64,000 bases of DNA from Ktedonobacteraceae bacterium. GTDB lineage: Bacteria; Chloroflexota; Ktedonobacteria; Ktedonobacterales; Ktedonobacteraceae. Below are positions 54,221 through 64,000 of this stretch, piece after piece. Both the position numbers and the translations under genes were made by a program. Under the pieces are notes generated by a model that worked only from the letters and a program-made list of their open reading frames with translations, was not told the origin of the DNA and did not search any database. Positions within the stretch are counted from its first letter, which is position 1. The number at the start of each line of letters is the position of its first letter. The stretch covers positions 282,473-346,472 of the forward strand of contig DASRBN010000015.1 in NCBI GenBank assembly GCA_035653615.1. The letters are read 5' to 3'.

Positions 54221-57200
54221 TTACATTACTTCGTAGATCGTTACGCCGTTTGATCGATAGACCAGCCGCAGCGAACTACCAACCATTGCATCAAATTTAT
54301 CCAGGCCTGCCGTCGATTGCTGCGCGTACGCCTCGCGTTCCAATTCACCCACGTAAATATAGCGTACATGATAATAGTAGAGCAATTCAAGAGCTTGAGC
54401 CGGATCAGGTGTGGTATAGATAATACCAATATCTGTCATACGATTCAAGGGCTGGTTGTTATAGCGCTGCTCATCCTCGTGGTCAACCCAGCCTAAAACA
54501 TCGGGAAGCCCCGTGTAGACGGAAACACGATTGAACCATGCATATGAAACGGGCGCGGCAGCTTCCAGGATGACCGGTGAGCCCGTGATATTCTCGTTGA
54601 GCCAGCTAATTGCTTGCGCATCACCGGGATACCAGGAGCGCGCGAAAGCAAAGCCGTCCAGCGTTGGTGTGTAAGTGGCACTTTGTGCGGGTGGACTCGC
54701 AGCGGCCCACGCCCGGTGGTCATCGATACGCGAAAGCGTTCCCAATGGTAGAAACACCGAACTGCCGAGCAGCAATAACGCGAAAATGAGAAACCATGCC
54801 TGCTTGAGGAAGCCGCGCAAATAACTCCATAATCTCTGTACTACCGATGCTCCCGCGACGGCAAAGCACAGCCAGGCTTGCATAGAGAACTTGAAGACCG
54901 TATTCATGCGCTCGTAGTCGCCACCATCCAGAAAGTCGCGGATATAGACAATTTCAACCCCCAGACCGATACCGAGCGCCATGAGCAACAAAAGGTAAGT
55001 GTACTGCGACTGGAAATCGAGGCTACGAAGCTCGAATGATTTCTTGATGCTGGCGGCATTCGTGACTCCAAGGAAAGGAGCATCTCTGACCTGCATTACG
55101 AACAGGAAAGCGCCGAGTACGATCAATAGTAATAAAACTATCTTCAGCCCGAGCAGTGCCGCAAAGGTCAACACGACGCCACAGAGCAATAAATAACCGG
55201 CTACCTGTTGTTGTGCCGGGAAACCCTTGAATTTAGAATTGCCTATAATCAGGCCGCCCGACCGCGATGCACGCGCCCGCGACCACCAGAGGTACAGTTC
55301 GAGCAGGAAGAAACTGAGCGTGAGAAAGATCCATAAACCGGAAATAGTAAGATAATCGCCTAAACTTGTTCCCTGGCTCACTCGCCCAAACCCATTGACG
55401 TAGAGTTCCTGGTACCATGTATAAAAGGGCCAGTAGAGGAGATAGCCGGCAATAGCCAGAAAAGCAAACGCGGCAAGTGTAAAGACCAGCGAAATAGATA
55501 CTTCCAGCTTCCCCGTTCCTCGTTTCGCCTTTATTGTGCGCAGGAAAAGCACGACGGCCAGGATCAGCGCATACACCGGCATATCCCATGGATTGACGCA
55601 CGCAATAGTGCCAAAGACAAAAGCCGCCAATCCATACAGCACAGAGAGGGCAACCTTCCCTTGAAATTGCTCGCCCGGCAAAACATCCTTCGATCCATCA
55701 AAGAGCAGCAAGGCGGCAACGATACCAAGCATGAATGTGGCTATTGGCAGGTCGATAACATGCGGATGCAGATCAGCAAACAGGAAGCTCCAGAAAGGAA
55801 ATTCGTTGATGGTAAAAGGAATAATGCGGCTGCTTTGCCAGTAATTAAATGCGGCGGGCTGCATGTGCGACAACAGGGCCGCAAACTGCTGCTTGAGTTG
55901 CAATGCGCCATCGAAGTTGCCTATCAACGCGGCAAAGTAACCGCCCAGCAGCGCTAATGAGAAACGCCGCGTAAAGCTATAGACGACCGTCACCACGCCG
56001 GTAAAAGTCAATGCGAACAGCGTGGGGATGGCTAGATTGAATGCCGTCGTGGGAACAATGCCCGTCAGTTTAATCAAAGCGCCGGAGATTACATACCCAT
56101 AGTAGTAATAGTTAATGTACCCACCTGAAAACCATGGGTCGTAAGGTGGCATGTAGGGACTGCGCAGCACGGCATTGAGAAACGCCAGCTCCATCGGCTT
56201 CTCACCACCCAAAAAAGGATTCCAGAGATCGGGATTGAATGAGCGGATAGCGACAAAAGCAAGGAAAGCCAGCGTGAAAATACCTTCTTCAATCAAAAGC
56301 AATCGCCAGCGCTGGCGTATAAATCCAGTTATAGCTTTCCGTTGCCACCAGTACAGCACCAGCGCCAAAAAGAAGAGCGACAGGCACACAACCAGCATCG
56401 AAAGGTGACTGAACGCAATCAGGTGCAAATTAGCCAGCATCCAGGCGAGGTACGCGAGCAAGAGAATGCCCAGCGTTTTACTGAAAATATAGCCGCGGTC
56501 CGCGAGTCCACGCAAGGCGGAAAACGTTAGTGGATATGCCAGCGCTCCCAAAAGCGCCAGCGCCAACCACCAGAAGAAGACCGGATACGTATTCGAGGGG
56601 CTATTTTGTGGAAACTGCGAACCAAATGAGGGCGATTGCTGATCGTCGTCGATTTGCTGAGCGGTCAGCAGCAAGGAACGCTGCGAACCACTCAGGCCGG
56701 TGCCAGAAGCCGGCAATTGCACACCATCCAGTAACTTTTGCAGGAGCTGCGCGGAAGTGTAGGGGTAGGGATTATCTCGCACAAAGATGCGCGCCGTGGG
56801 ATGATCGAAAACCGAGTAGCTTTCGTCCGCTCCGCTATCGTCCAGCGTGATACCCAGAAGGTTGGGGCGCACTTCGAACTGCGCGGCGAGATGAAAGCCC
56901 AGCTGGCCACTGAACAGCAACTGGTAATAGTGAATAGTCAGAGGGTAACGAGCGGGCAGGCGCGGAATCGATTTATCAAGACGGTCCGTCGGCATGGTAA
57001 TGGCATCGATGGTGGGCAGAAGCTTTGCCAGTTCCTGCGCCTTTTGTATTGTGTCCGCACCATAGAGGTCAAGCCCCTGCACAGGTTGCCCATTCGCATC
57101 GGGATCAGGATAGGTAGCCTGCTGATAAATGGAGGGGTCATGTCCATCGACGGCCACAGGCAGCGGATCATCCCACTGCTCATACGTCAAAACGCTGCCT

Positions 57201-58552
57201 GGTTTGATATGGCTATATATCCAGAGCGAGGCTTGAATACGTGTATTGGGCTGGCTATAGACATTCAATAGCGCCAGGCCCTGAAAAATCGTCCCGGCCA
57301 GCACGATTGCAATAGCGCCATAAGCAAGAACAGTCAGGGGAATTTGCTTGATGTGCCAGTCCCGCTCCTTTAACCAACACCAGAGGGCCAGCAGTCCCGC
57401 AGCCGCCATCAAAGTGAGGAATGGATAGATCGGCAGCATGTAACGCATAAACTTGGCATAGAAGCTGCCGGTAATCGCGCCATAAACAATCACCCACGAA
57501 AGCACGATCAGCCAGGAACCCGCATCTCGTTTCCAGACGCGCCAGCATAGCCAGATCAGTGCTGCCAGCGCCACAACACCCAGCACCACACCCAGACCCC
57601 ATATCACCATATTTTGTAGCTCGTACACATATGGTATCGTGCCTGCAAACTGTATCTCATAAGGCACGTCAATCAATCCACGGGCCAGGTCACCCTGATA
57701 AGCAATCTGCTGCACAAAATTCGTATGATCCAACAGCGCATATGGCATGGCTATAAGAAATACCAGGATGGTTGAGACAACAGAAATGAGGGTTGCGGCA
57801 ACCATGGAGGAAAAGCCCAATTTGTACCAGCGCAAAGCCAGGGCCACAAGTAGTGGTACAATCAAGGGCGCGGCGCTGAATTTAGTCGCCAGCGCCAGGC
57901 CATAACCAAGGCCAACGATCAGCGACCAGCGCACTGGTTTATCGGTATCGACAAGTTTGACGCAAGCAAAGATAGTCAGGGTAACGAAGAACAACAGCAT
58001 TGTGTCGACGGTATAAAAGTGCGACTGCTGGATCTGAAATGGCGTGAATGCCACCAACACCGCGGCCAGCAATGCTGCCGACCAGGCATAACGGCGACCA
58101 GGAGTGCGATCAGGCACCAGCAAAAGTGCCAGGCCGCCGGTCAGGAGAATAGTGCCGGTATCAAAAATCGCGTTCAGAGCGCGACCGGTGAGTGTCAGGT
58201 TGGCGAAATTCGCTAATGCGGGGGAAAAGTGCGACAGAATATTGCCAACGCCCGCCAATAAATACATCGGGAAAGAACCATAGGCAAAGAAGTGCGGATT
58301 GAGGGGAGAATTGGCAGCATCGAAGAATTGCGCCCAACTGTCCGGCCAGGCCAGCTGAACAACATGAAACATGATCTGCCGCTCATCTGGATGAAAATTA
58401 TTGCCATACGCATACGCCGGTCCATACACGCGTAGCAAGTACTGAAAGCGCGAGGCAAGCGAATCCCAATCTAATACATAAAGACGCAAGGCCAGCCCAA
58501 GCAACGCTATGCCGGACAGGGCCAGGGGCCGCCAGCGAATAACGATCTTCAA
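54221..58552 (-). CDS. GT39-type / DUF2298 fusion membrane protein, 1443 residues
   Basis: TTG 58552 has GGAAGAGATAG upstream. The N-terminal half (about 1-650) is a GT-C glycosyltransferase-like unit: AYGNNFHPDERQIMFHVV (about 49-66) holds the Asp-Glu pair of the first outer loop, and a long external domain follows the spans. From about residue 655 a complete DUF2298 unit begins: PMELAFLNAVLRSPYMPPYD (about 783-802), INYYYYGYV (about 812-820), WDMPVYALIL (about 988-997), RMNTVFKFSMQAWLCFAV (about 1212-1229) and VILEAAAPVSYAWFNRVSVY. So one chain joins two enzymes that are usually separate. It may polymerise or add sugars to lipid-linked envelope glycans. It is 166 bases from the DUF2298 gene and on the same strand. 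Confidence 0.85.
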   Translation of the reverse strand: MKIVIRWRPLALSGIALLGLALRLYVLDWDSLASRFQYLLRVYGPAYAYGNNFHPDERQIMFHVVQLAWPDSWAQFFDAANSPLNPHFFAYGSFPMYLLAGVGNILSHFSPALANFANLTLTGRALNAIFDTGTILLTGGLALLLVPDRTPGRRYAWSAALLAAVLVAFTPFQIQQSHFYTVDTMLLFFVTLTIFACVKLVDTDKPVRWSLIVGLGYGLALATKFSAAPLIVPLLVALALRWYKLGFSSMVAATLISVVSTILVFLIAMPYALLDHTNFVQQIAYQGDLARGLIDVPYEIQFAGTIPYVYELQNMVIWGLGVVLGVVALAALIWLCWRVWKRDAGSWLIVLSWVIVYGAITGSFYAKFMRYMLPIYPFLTLMAAAGLLALWCWLKERDWHIKQIPLTVLAYGAIAIVLAGTIFQGLALLNVYSQPNTRIQASLWIYSHIKPGSVLTYEQWDDPLPVAVDGHDPSIYQQATYPDPDANGQPVQGLDLYGADTIQKAQELAKLLPTIDAITMPTDRLDKSIPRLPARYPLTIHYYQLLFSGQLGFHLAAQFEVRPNLLGITLDDSGADESYSVFDHPTARIFVRDNPYPYTSAQLLQKLLDGVQLPASGTGLSGSQRSLLLTAQQIDDDQQSPSFGSQFPQNSPSNTYPVFFWWLALALLGALAYPLTFSALRGLADRGYIFSKTLGILLLAYLAWMLANLHLIAFSHLSMLVVCLSLFFLALVLYWWQRKAITGFIRQRWRLLLIEEGIFTLAFLAFVAIRSFNPDLWNPFLGGEKPMELAFLNAVLRSPYMPPYDPWFSGGYINYYYYGYVISGALIKLTGIVPTTAFNLAIPTLFALTFTGVVTVVYSFTRRFSLALLGGYFAALIGNFDGALQLKQQFAALLSHMQPAAFNYWQSSRIIPFTINEFPFWSFLFADLHPHVIDLPIATFMLGIVAALLLFDGSKDVLPGEQFQGKVALSVLYGLAAFVFGTIACVNPWDMPVYALILAVVLFLRTIKAKRGTGKLEVSISLVFTLAAFAFLAIAGYLLYWPFYTWYQELYVNGFGRVSQGTSLGDYLTISGLWIFLTLSFFLLELYLWWSRARASRSGGLIIGNSKFKGFPAQQQVAGYLLLCGVVLTFAALLGLKIVLLLLIVLGAFLFVMQVRDAPFLGVTNAASIKKSFELRSLDFQSQYTYLLLLMALGIGLGVEIVYIRDFLDGGDYERMNTVFKFSMQAWLCFAVAGASVVQRLWSYLRGFLKQAWFLIFALLLLGSSVFLPLGTLSRIDDHRAWAAASPPAQSATYTPTLDGFAFARSWYPGDAQAISWLNENITGSPVILEAAAPVSYAWFNRVSVYTGLPDVLGWVDHEDEQRYNNQPLNRMTDIGIIYTTPDPAQALELLYYYHVRYIYVGELEREAYAQQSTAGLDKFDAMVGSSLRLVYRSNGVTIYEVM

Positions 58553-58748
58553 CTTTTGCTATCTCTTCCTTCCTCTATCAAAGAGGAGTGATTACTGCTC
58601 AGGCCAATAATGTAGGTGCCTCTGCCTCACTAGTATAAGGACAGTCGCAGCATAGGTCAAGAGGGAAAACTCATCAGAAAATATTCCTGATTGACACGTA
58701 TGGTAAAACAGGCATCAGCATGAACAAATCGGAGGAAGAAATAACTCT

Positions 58749-61187
58749 ATGCGACAGCTACAATCACGAATCCCGCGTGGTGTGGCTGTATTGTCATTTT
58801 TAACGCTGTTAGCGCTCATATTACTTGCGTTGGATGCATTATGCTATACCGTTGCCTTACCGGTTGAGATCGATATTGAGAGCGGTATCGCTACACTTCA
58901 TGTTGATAGCCAGACCCTGCGACTTGGTCACATCTCGCTGCCCATAACGCTGCAATTCGCGCCGCGCGACCCGGTAGTCCATGAATACCAGATTGATGGC
59001 ACCGACAGCACCAACAACCTGACATTAGACCCGGCATACCTGCACTCTATTTCCTCGTCCCCTTATTACCACTTCCAGGCATGGATGCGCGACCTGGATG
59101 GCACCAGTCGCTGGCGCAACCTTGAAGTATTTGCCGGTGGTCACTCGATTGGAGGGACGAACTGGCCCCTCAATGGTTCGCAAGTAGTGCTGCCGAACGC
59201 CGGATCATTACGTATAAGCGTAGAACTACAGCGCCCAGAGACACCCATGACGCTCAACCTGATCGCAGCGGATGGCACAATCCTGCATATCACGCTCGAC
59301 CGTAACGACCGCCAGATTGCTATCACCCGCGATGTGCAAGGGCAGGCCGCCAATCAACCTGTGACCAGCGCATTCTTCCCAATCAGTTCTCTTCCTTTTG
59401 TCGCCATGGTTATTGACACGCTGGTGCGGATCATGCTCTGGGCCGTGATACTTTTGCTCATGGTCCTGATTGGCGAAAGCGTAATCGGGTTCATCATAAA
59501 AACAAAATGGCCTCGCTCAACATCACAGGTTATGGAAAGTCCACCTGACTTTCCAACAATGCCGGCGGCTGGACAAACAAGCAGGCAAGAGACAAAGCAG
59601 CATCTTACTGCTTTCAGTCTTTACCTGCGAAAATGTTGGCAGAGTTTTACCAAAGCCATCCACCCGGTTGCCCTGATTGCGCTCACCGGCTCTCTGATTT
59701 TCGTATCGTGGATTTCGCTCGTCCAGTACAACGCTGAGCCGCACATCTACGATGCCAGCGCGTATCTTTTTGCAGCGAAAATGTACGCGCTGGAACACCT
59801 CTCCGTTCCCATACCAGCAGCGATAGACCGTTTCCCGGGGCCTTTCATGGTGGTATTCAACGGGCAGTGGTTTGGACAATATGAACCTGGCACCTCCTTA
59901 ACTCTGGTTCCGGGCATCTGGCTGGGCATACCCTGGTTGGTCGAACCGGTTCTGGGAACCTTCGCACTGCTTGGTATCGGGCTGATAGCGGCGAGGCTTT
60001 ATGACCGCCGGGTGGCAACATTGGCGATCTTACTGGGTGCGCTTTCGCCGTTTTACAGTTACCTTGCCGCCAGCTACCTGAGTCATGCAGTTGCGCTCTT
60101 CTACCTCGTCTGGGGACTATGGGCGCTGCTGCGTTTCGCACAGGGCGAGGCAGGCTGGAATTTGCCGTTATCGGCGGTTTGCTTCGGCATGGCAGCATTG
60201 ACACGCGACCTGGTTGCTGTCCTCTTCGTTCTCATTGTCCTGCTGGGAGTGCTTTTGCTTCATTGGAAAAGACTACGTCATGATTGGCAGCGCTGGATCA
60301 TACCGGGATTGAGCTTTATCGCGGTCGCAATCATCTTTCTCGGTCTTTACTTCAGCTTCAATGCCATTTTGACTGGCAACCCTCAAACGACGCCGCGCAG
60401 CCTCTTTTTCGCCGGTGACCACTGGGGCTTTGGGCAGGGAGTTGGCTTCTACGGGCAGCACACGGTGGCCGCCGGTTTCGTCAACCTGGACGAGTTGCTG
60501 ACCATTCTCCAGATCGACCTCTTCGGCTGGCCGTTTTATCTGACACTGGCATTTCTGGCACTGCCGTTCCTGACCTGGCGAGCTAAAGGCGCAGACTGGC
60601 TGATGCTGGCAGGGGCAGCTATCATGACCGGCGCTTATATTGGCTATTTCTACCACGGCATTTACCTCGGGCCGCGCTACCTTTTTGAAACACTGCCATT
60701 CCTGCTCATCCTCACTGCTCGCGGCATCCTGGCTCTGAATTCGGCGGGCATAGCTGCCGGGCGCGCAGCAGTTCAGTGGCTGCATCATACGTTACCCGTG
60801 AACAAAGTACGGAACGGGCCTGCTTTCAGCCTCATTACGGTAGCACTGGTTGTAGCGCTGATAGCCTGCAATCTGGGATATTACATGCCGCGCCAGATTG
60901 CACTGCATACCAACTACACCGGCCTGCCGGCCTGGTACAACGTTGACGCGTCGGAGATATATCATGCTCCCCTGCACAGTGCCATCGTTGTAACGGATGA
61001 TTACACCATTTACCAGTTCATTCTCTTCCCCCTAAACGACCCGCTGCTGCAAGGCAATGTGATCTACGCCTGGGCCAGCAACCCTGCGCAATATGAAGAA
61101 CTGCGCACTGCCTTTCCTGGCAGGACGCTGTACCAGATGGTGATTGAGGCAGATGGGTCGGTGAGGTTTGTCAATTTGGGGGATTGA
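58749..61187 (+). CDS. GT39-type membrane glycosyltransferase with external beta domain
   Basis: The product is 812 residues with CGGAGGAAGAAAT upstream. After an N-terminal span (about 12-35), residues about 36-215 form an external, mostly beta domain (PITLQFAPRDP, GSLRISVELQRPE, LNLIAADGTILHITLDRNDR), then another span and a polar cytoplasmic loop (about 255-315). The GT-C core starts near 320, with the likely catalytic Asp335 in YDASAYLFAAKMYALEHL. The rest holds about ten spans (for example SHAVALFYLVWGLWALLRFA) and a short external tail. It probably transfers sugars from polyprenyl phosphate at the outer membrane face. It is transcribed divergently from the DUF2298 cluster. Confidence 0.83.
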   Translation: MRQLQSRIPRGVAVLSFLTLLALILLALDALCYTVALPVEIDIESGIATLHVDSQTLRLGHISLPITLQFAPRDPVVHEYQIDGTDSTNNLTLDPAYLHSISSSPYYHFQAWMRDLDGTSRWRNLEVFAGGHSIGGTNWPLNGSQVVLPNAGSLRISVELQRPETPMTLNLIAADGTILHITLDRNDRQIAITRDVQGQAANQPVTSAFFPISSLPFVAMVIDTLVRIMLWAVILLLMVLIGESVIGFIIKTKWPRSTSQVMESPPDFPTMPAAGQTSRQETKQHLTAFSLYLRKCWQSFTKAIHPVALIALTGSLIFVSWISLVQYNAEPHIYDASAYLFAAKMYALEHLSVPIPAAIDRFPGPFMVVFNGQWFGQYEPGTSLTLVPGIWLGIPWLVEPVLGTFALLGIGLIAARLYDRRVATLAILLGALSPFYSYLAASYLSHAVALFYLVWGLWALLRFAQGEAGWNLPLSAVCFGMAALTRDLVAVLFVLIVLLGVLLLHWKRLRHDWQRWIIPGLSFIAVAIIFLGLYFSFNAILTGNPQTTPRSLFFAGDHWGFGQGVGFYGQHTVAAGFVNLDELLTILQIDLFGWPFYLTLAFLALPFLTWRAKGADWLMLAGAAIMTGAYIGYFYHGIYLGPRYLFETLPFLLILTARGILALNSAGIAAGRAAVQWLHHTLPVNKVRNGPAFSLITVALVVALIACNLGYYMPRQIALHTNYTGLPAWYNVDASEIYHAPLHSAIVVTDDYTIYQFILFPLNDPLLQGNVIYAWASNPAQYEELRTAFPGRTLYQMVIEADGSVRFVNLGD

Positions 61188-61360
61188 TTTCCGCTTTTTG
61201 GGATGGGAGATGTATTAGGTATATAGGAGCATGAATACATGTCAAGTTGCTAACTTAGTAGCAATTAGTCCCTGAAATATTGCTAACCAGTATAAGAGAT
61301 GGTAGCATTATGAGAAATCATGAGCAACTGTTCTAACAAAGATATGGAGAGAAAATAGCC

Positions 61361-63937
61361 ATGGTGATGGAGCAGGTTCGAAAGTCTAAATCATACGCAC
61401 TTCCATTAGATAATTTACGGATTCTAGCTCCCGACATTCCATGGAATCATACCCCCGCTATTTCGCCAGACCTCTTACCTGTTGAAGTATGCCAAATGCT
61501 CGGAGAATGGTATGCTGCTAATACTAGTGAGACCCGACGACGTGATGCCGGGCAATTTTTTACTCCTCCAATTGTGGCACGCTACATGGCGAATCAGGCG
61601 GGAGAACTTCACGATCGAATGCGGGTCCTTGATCCAGGAGCTGGCACAGGAATATTATCTTGCGCTATTTGCGAACTTGCGGTTGTTCAAAAGATATCCA
61701 GGTTTTCTATCATCGTCTATGAAGCTGATCCTGTACTTTATATCCTTTGTTCCTTTGCTCTTAACTACGCCAGAGACTTTCTCCAAGAACATGGTATCGA
61801 ACTATCCATCGAGCTTCACAGGCAAGATTTTATCGAAGCCATGGCAGAACAAATTTCCCAAACATCCTTGTGGACAGATGAACTTCAACCTCAACAACCT
61901 TTTGACCTTGCTATTCTCAATCCTCCTTATTTCAAGGTTAATCAAAAAGATACGCGTGCCAGACTTGTAAAAGATATTGCACATGGTCGAACAAACATAT
62001 ATACAATCTTCATGTCCTTAGCAGCATCTTCTTTGCGAATAGGAGGGCGTTTCATTTCAATTACACCTCGATCGTTTGCTTCCGGTACATATTTCCAGCA
62101 CTTCCGTCACCAGTTTTTTTATACCATTATGCCCGAATTTATGCATATATTTGATTCCAGGCGATCTGCTTTCGAAAATGCCGATGTACTTCAGGAGAAT
62201 ATTATCCTCGCTGGTATAAGGAAAGGAGCAGTTTCCATAGATGCTCCTTTTGTCACTCTTTCACGAAGTCGGGGAATTGAAGATTTGGCCCACCCACTTA
62301 CCCAACAAGTGCAGCGTCGGCTCGTTTTCGATGAAAGGCAGAATGACCCTGTATTACACTTACCAACAAGCGACATTGATACACATCTTTTGCAAGCATT
62401 CAGACGTTGGCCTGATCGACTAGCAACATATGGATTGGAGATATCAACCGGTCCTGTCGTTCCTTTTCGGAGCCTTGATATGTTAACATCTGTAGAGGAC
62501 GTGAAGCAAGGCAGAGCCGTTCCTCTTTTATGGTTGCAGCATGTCAAACGCATGGATATTAAGTGGCCTCTTGAGCAATTTGACAAACCACAAGGGATAC
62601 TGCTTCAGGCAGGGCATAAATTACTTACTAAGAATACAACACAGATTATTTTACGACGGTTTAGTGCTAAGGAAGAACCACGCCGCATTACAGCAGCTGT
62701 TCTACTAGAGAATACCTTTAGTACAGATCTGATTGCTTTTGAAAATCACCTGAATTATCTGTATCGTCCTGGTGGAACGCTTTCTCATGAGGAAGCTGTA
62801 GGAGTAGCAGCTTTCCTCAACAGCACTCTCGTTGATCGTTACTTTCGGATAACAAATGGCAACACGCAGGTTAATGCTACTGAACTGAGAAAACTGCCAT
62901 TACCTCCATTGGATCAACTTATTCGATTAGGTCAACAAGTGATAAATTTGCGAATCGAACAAGATTTTGATGCAATCGAAACTATCCTTATGGAGGATCT
63001 TGGGAAAGACCTGATTGTGGGAAGTGAGGAGAATGATCTCCAACTCCCTATACTTAAAGATTCGAGGATGTCTATGGGTAAAATTCAGGAGGCCCAGCGC
63101 ATTTTACACGATCTTGGCCTACCACCAGCACAACAAAACGAAATTAGTGCTTTAACACTACTAGCATTAGGCAACCTGACTGAGACAACGCCCTGGGAAA
63201 ATGTATCCAATCGACCAGTCACCATTCATCATATGATGGCTTTTATGAAGCAACATTATGGTAGAATCTATGCGGAAAACACTCGAGAGGTGGTACGCCG
63301 GCAGGTGATTCATCAATTCGAACAGGCCCGCTTAGTAGACCGCAATCCAGATGATCCAACACGTCCTACTAATAGCCCAGATTTCTGCTATGGATTAACG
63401 AGAGACGTTCTTGATGTGCTGGTTCAATTCGAAACAAAAGAGTGGGAAAATGCCGCCGCAAAATTTCTAAGCAATCATGGTGCATTATGGGAACAGTATC
63501 AACGAAGTCGTCAAACTCATGCTCTACCTCTCAAGTTAGCCGATGGCAAACAACTTTACCTTACACCAGGAAAGCATAATCAGCTACAGATTGCGATTAT
63601 TGAAAAGTTTGGACCTCGCTACGCTCCCGCCGCTACAGTACTTTATTTAGGCGATGCTGCCCAAAAATTTGTGATTTATGAAAAAGAGCGGTTAGAGCAA
63701 CTCGGAGTACCTATGACAGCTCATGATAAATTACCTGACATTATTCTTTATGACGAAAATAAGAACTGGCTTTATCTTATTGAAGCCGTTACTTCCCATG
63801 GGCCTGTATCACATAAACGCCATTATGAGTTAGAGAACCTTTTAGTGAACTGTACTGCTGAACGTATCTATGTCTCATGTTGTAACTACTCAGGTGTCCT
63901 AGAGATTTGCCAAAGAGTTCAACATCCTGTAGAGTAA
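61361..63937 (+). CDS. Single-chain restriction-modification enzyme: Eco57I-like N6-adenine methylase plus BsuBI/PstI-like nuclease
   Basis: The product is 858 residues with GGAGAG 9 bases upstream. GQFFTPP (64-70, motif X), VLDPGAGTGIL (89-99, motif I) and NPPYF (187-191, motif IV) define an N6-adenine methylase. VAAFLNSTLVDRYFRITNG and VNATELRKLPLPPL (about 485-520) are the target-recognition region of Eco57I-type enzymes. The last 300 residues match the BsuBI/PstI nuclease plan: a helical N-domain, then LPDIILYDENKNWLYLIEAV with Asp793 and Glu808, followed by SHGPVSHKR. In PstI and BsuBI, methylase and nuclease are separate proteins. The gene is AT-richer than its neighbours and next to a probable transposase start, so it was probably acquired by transfer. 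Confidence 0.85.
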   Translation: MVMEQVRKSKSYALPLDNLRILAPDIPWNHTPAISPDLLPVEVCQMLGEWYAANTSETRRRDAGQFFTPPIVARYMANQAGELHDRMRVLDPGAGTGILSCAICELAVVQKISRFSIIVYEADPVLYILCSFALNYARDFLQEHGIELSIELHRQDFIEAMAEQISQTSLWTDELQPQQPFDLAILNPPYFKVNQKDTRARLVKDIAHGRTNIYTIFMSLAASSLRIGGRFISITPRSFASGTYFQHFRHQFFYTIMPEFMHIFDSRRSAFENADVLQENIILAGIRKGAVSIDAPFVTLSRSRGIEDLAHPLTQQVQRRLVFDERQNDPVLHLPTSDIDTHLLQAFRRWPDRLATYGLEISTGPVVPFRSLDMLTSVEDVKQGRAVPLLWLQHVKRMDIKWPLEQFDKPQGILLQAGHKLLTKNTTQIILRRFSAKEEPRRITAAVLLENTFSTDLIAFENHLNYLYRPGGTLSHEEAVGVAAFLNSTLVDRYFRITNGNTQVNATELRKLPLPPLDQLIRLGQQVINLRIEQDFDAIETILMEDLGKDLIVGSEENDLQLPILKDSRMSMGKIQEAQRILHDLGLPPAQQNEISALTLLALGNLTETTPWENVSNRPVTIHHMMAFMKQHYGRIYAENTREVVRRQVIHQFEQARLVDRNPDDPTRPTNSPDFCYGLTRDVLDVLVQFETKEWENAAAKFLSNHGALWEQYQRSRQTHALPLKLADGKQLYLTPGKHNQLQIAIIEKFGPRYAPAATVLYLGDAAQKFVIYEKERLEQLGVPMTAHDKLPDIILYDENKNWLYLIEAVTSHGPVSHKRHYELENLLVNCTAERIYVSCCNYSGVLEICQRVQHPVE

Positions 63938-63941
63938 GGGC

Positions 63942-64000
63942 ATGACGCCAGAAGAAGAACTGCTTCAGCTTCGACAAGAGAATAAAGACTTGCATGAGCG
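63942..64000 (+). CDS. Start of a probable transposase (IS66-like), partial
   Basis: Only 19 codons are visible, starting ATG 63942 with TAAGGG upstream. The peptide MTPEEELLQLRQENKDLHE is a coiled-coil start like that of many IS66-family transposases. The identification is weak because of the length, and no terminal inverted repeat can be seen before the window ends. Confidence 0.35.
   Translation, partial: MTPEEELLQLRQENKDLHE

Noticed and set aside
61188..61360. A small RNA or antitoxin/controller gene ahead of the R-M gene.
   Set aside because: The 170-base AT-rich gap holds no open frame with a start signal and no clear structured RNA.

Overview
The window looks like a chromosomal segment of a soil Chloroflexota bacterium, most likely class Ktedonobacteria. 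This is inference. It rests on the DUF2298 / Chlor_Arch_YYY and TIGR03663-type giant membrane proteins (families I know from Chloroflexota and archaea), families of secreted phosphatases, many two-enzyme flavin and molybdenum oxidoreductases, and dispersed inverted-repeat elements between genes. Base composition is moderately GC-rich, apart from the restriction-modification gene at the right end, which is visibly AT-richer. No rRNA, tRNA, CRISPR array or complete IS was seen.

Layout. 1-6.2 kb: a partial streptogramin-lyase-like beta-propeller, a zinc-ribbon membrane protein, a histidine kinase with a degenerate CheR-like sensory half, and a secreted repeat protein. 6.3-8.8 kb: a thioredoxin/NHL-repeat protein with an in-frame UGA exactly at the first Cys of its CxxC motif (a strong selenoprotein candidate), followed by a luciferase-like oxidoreductase and a terminator hairpin. 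8.9-16.4 kb: a catabolic block with a P5C dehydrogenase, an MBL hydrolase, an IclR regulator and a three-subunit molybdenum hydroxylase whose FAD subunit has the four-Cys loop of 4-hydroxybenzoyl-CoA reductase. 16.4-28.4 kb: two paralogous secreted phosphoesterases around a DUF4388-like protein and an MFS exporter, then several unknown proteins, an AstE/AspA deacylase, a methyltransferase, a DinB-like protein and a duplicated DoxX-like membrane protein.

28.7-41.4 kb: two tandem old-yellow-enzyme/FAD-NAD(P) fusion reductases, a secreted HExxE protein, a dipeptidase, and most of an ETF electron-transfer system (etfA, a FixC-like dehydrogenase and a FixX-like ferredoxin) with a quinone reductase and an MFS transporter. 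etfB lies 11 kb away at 47.7 kb, after a RidA-like gene. 41.4-47.1 kb: a single-domain response regulator and two paralogous alkaline-phosphatase-superfamily secreted enzymes bracketing two unknown genes. 48.6-61.2 kb: an envelope glycosylation cluster made of a TIGR03663 protein, a DUF2298 protein, a 1443-residue GT39-DUF2298 fusion, and a divergent GT39 enzyme. 61.4-64 kb: a single-chain restriction-modification enzyme (Eco57I-like methylase joined to a BsuBI/PstI-like nuclease) and the first codons of a probable transposase.

The most interesting items are the UGA-containing thioredoxin-NHL protein with a SECIS-like hairpin at the expected distance, the fused R-M protein, and dispersed repeats that have been inserted in frame into the DUF2298 coding sequence.
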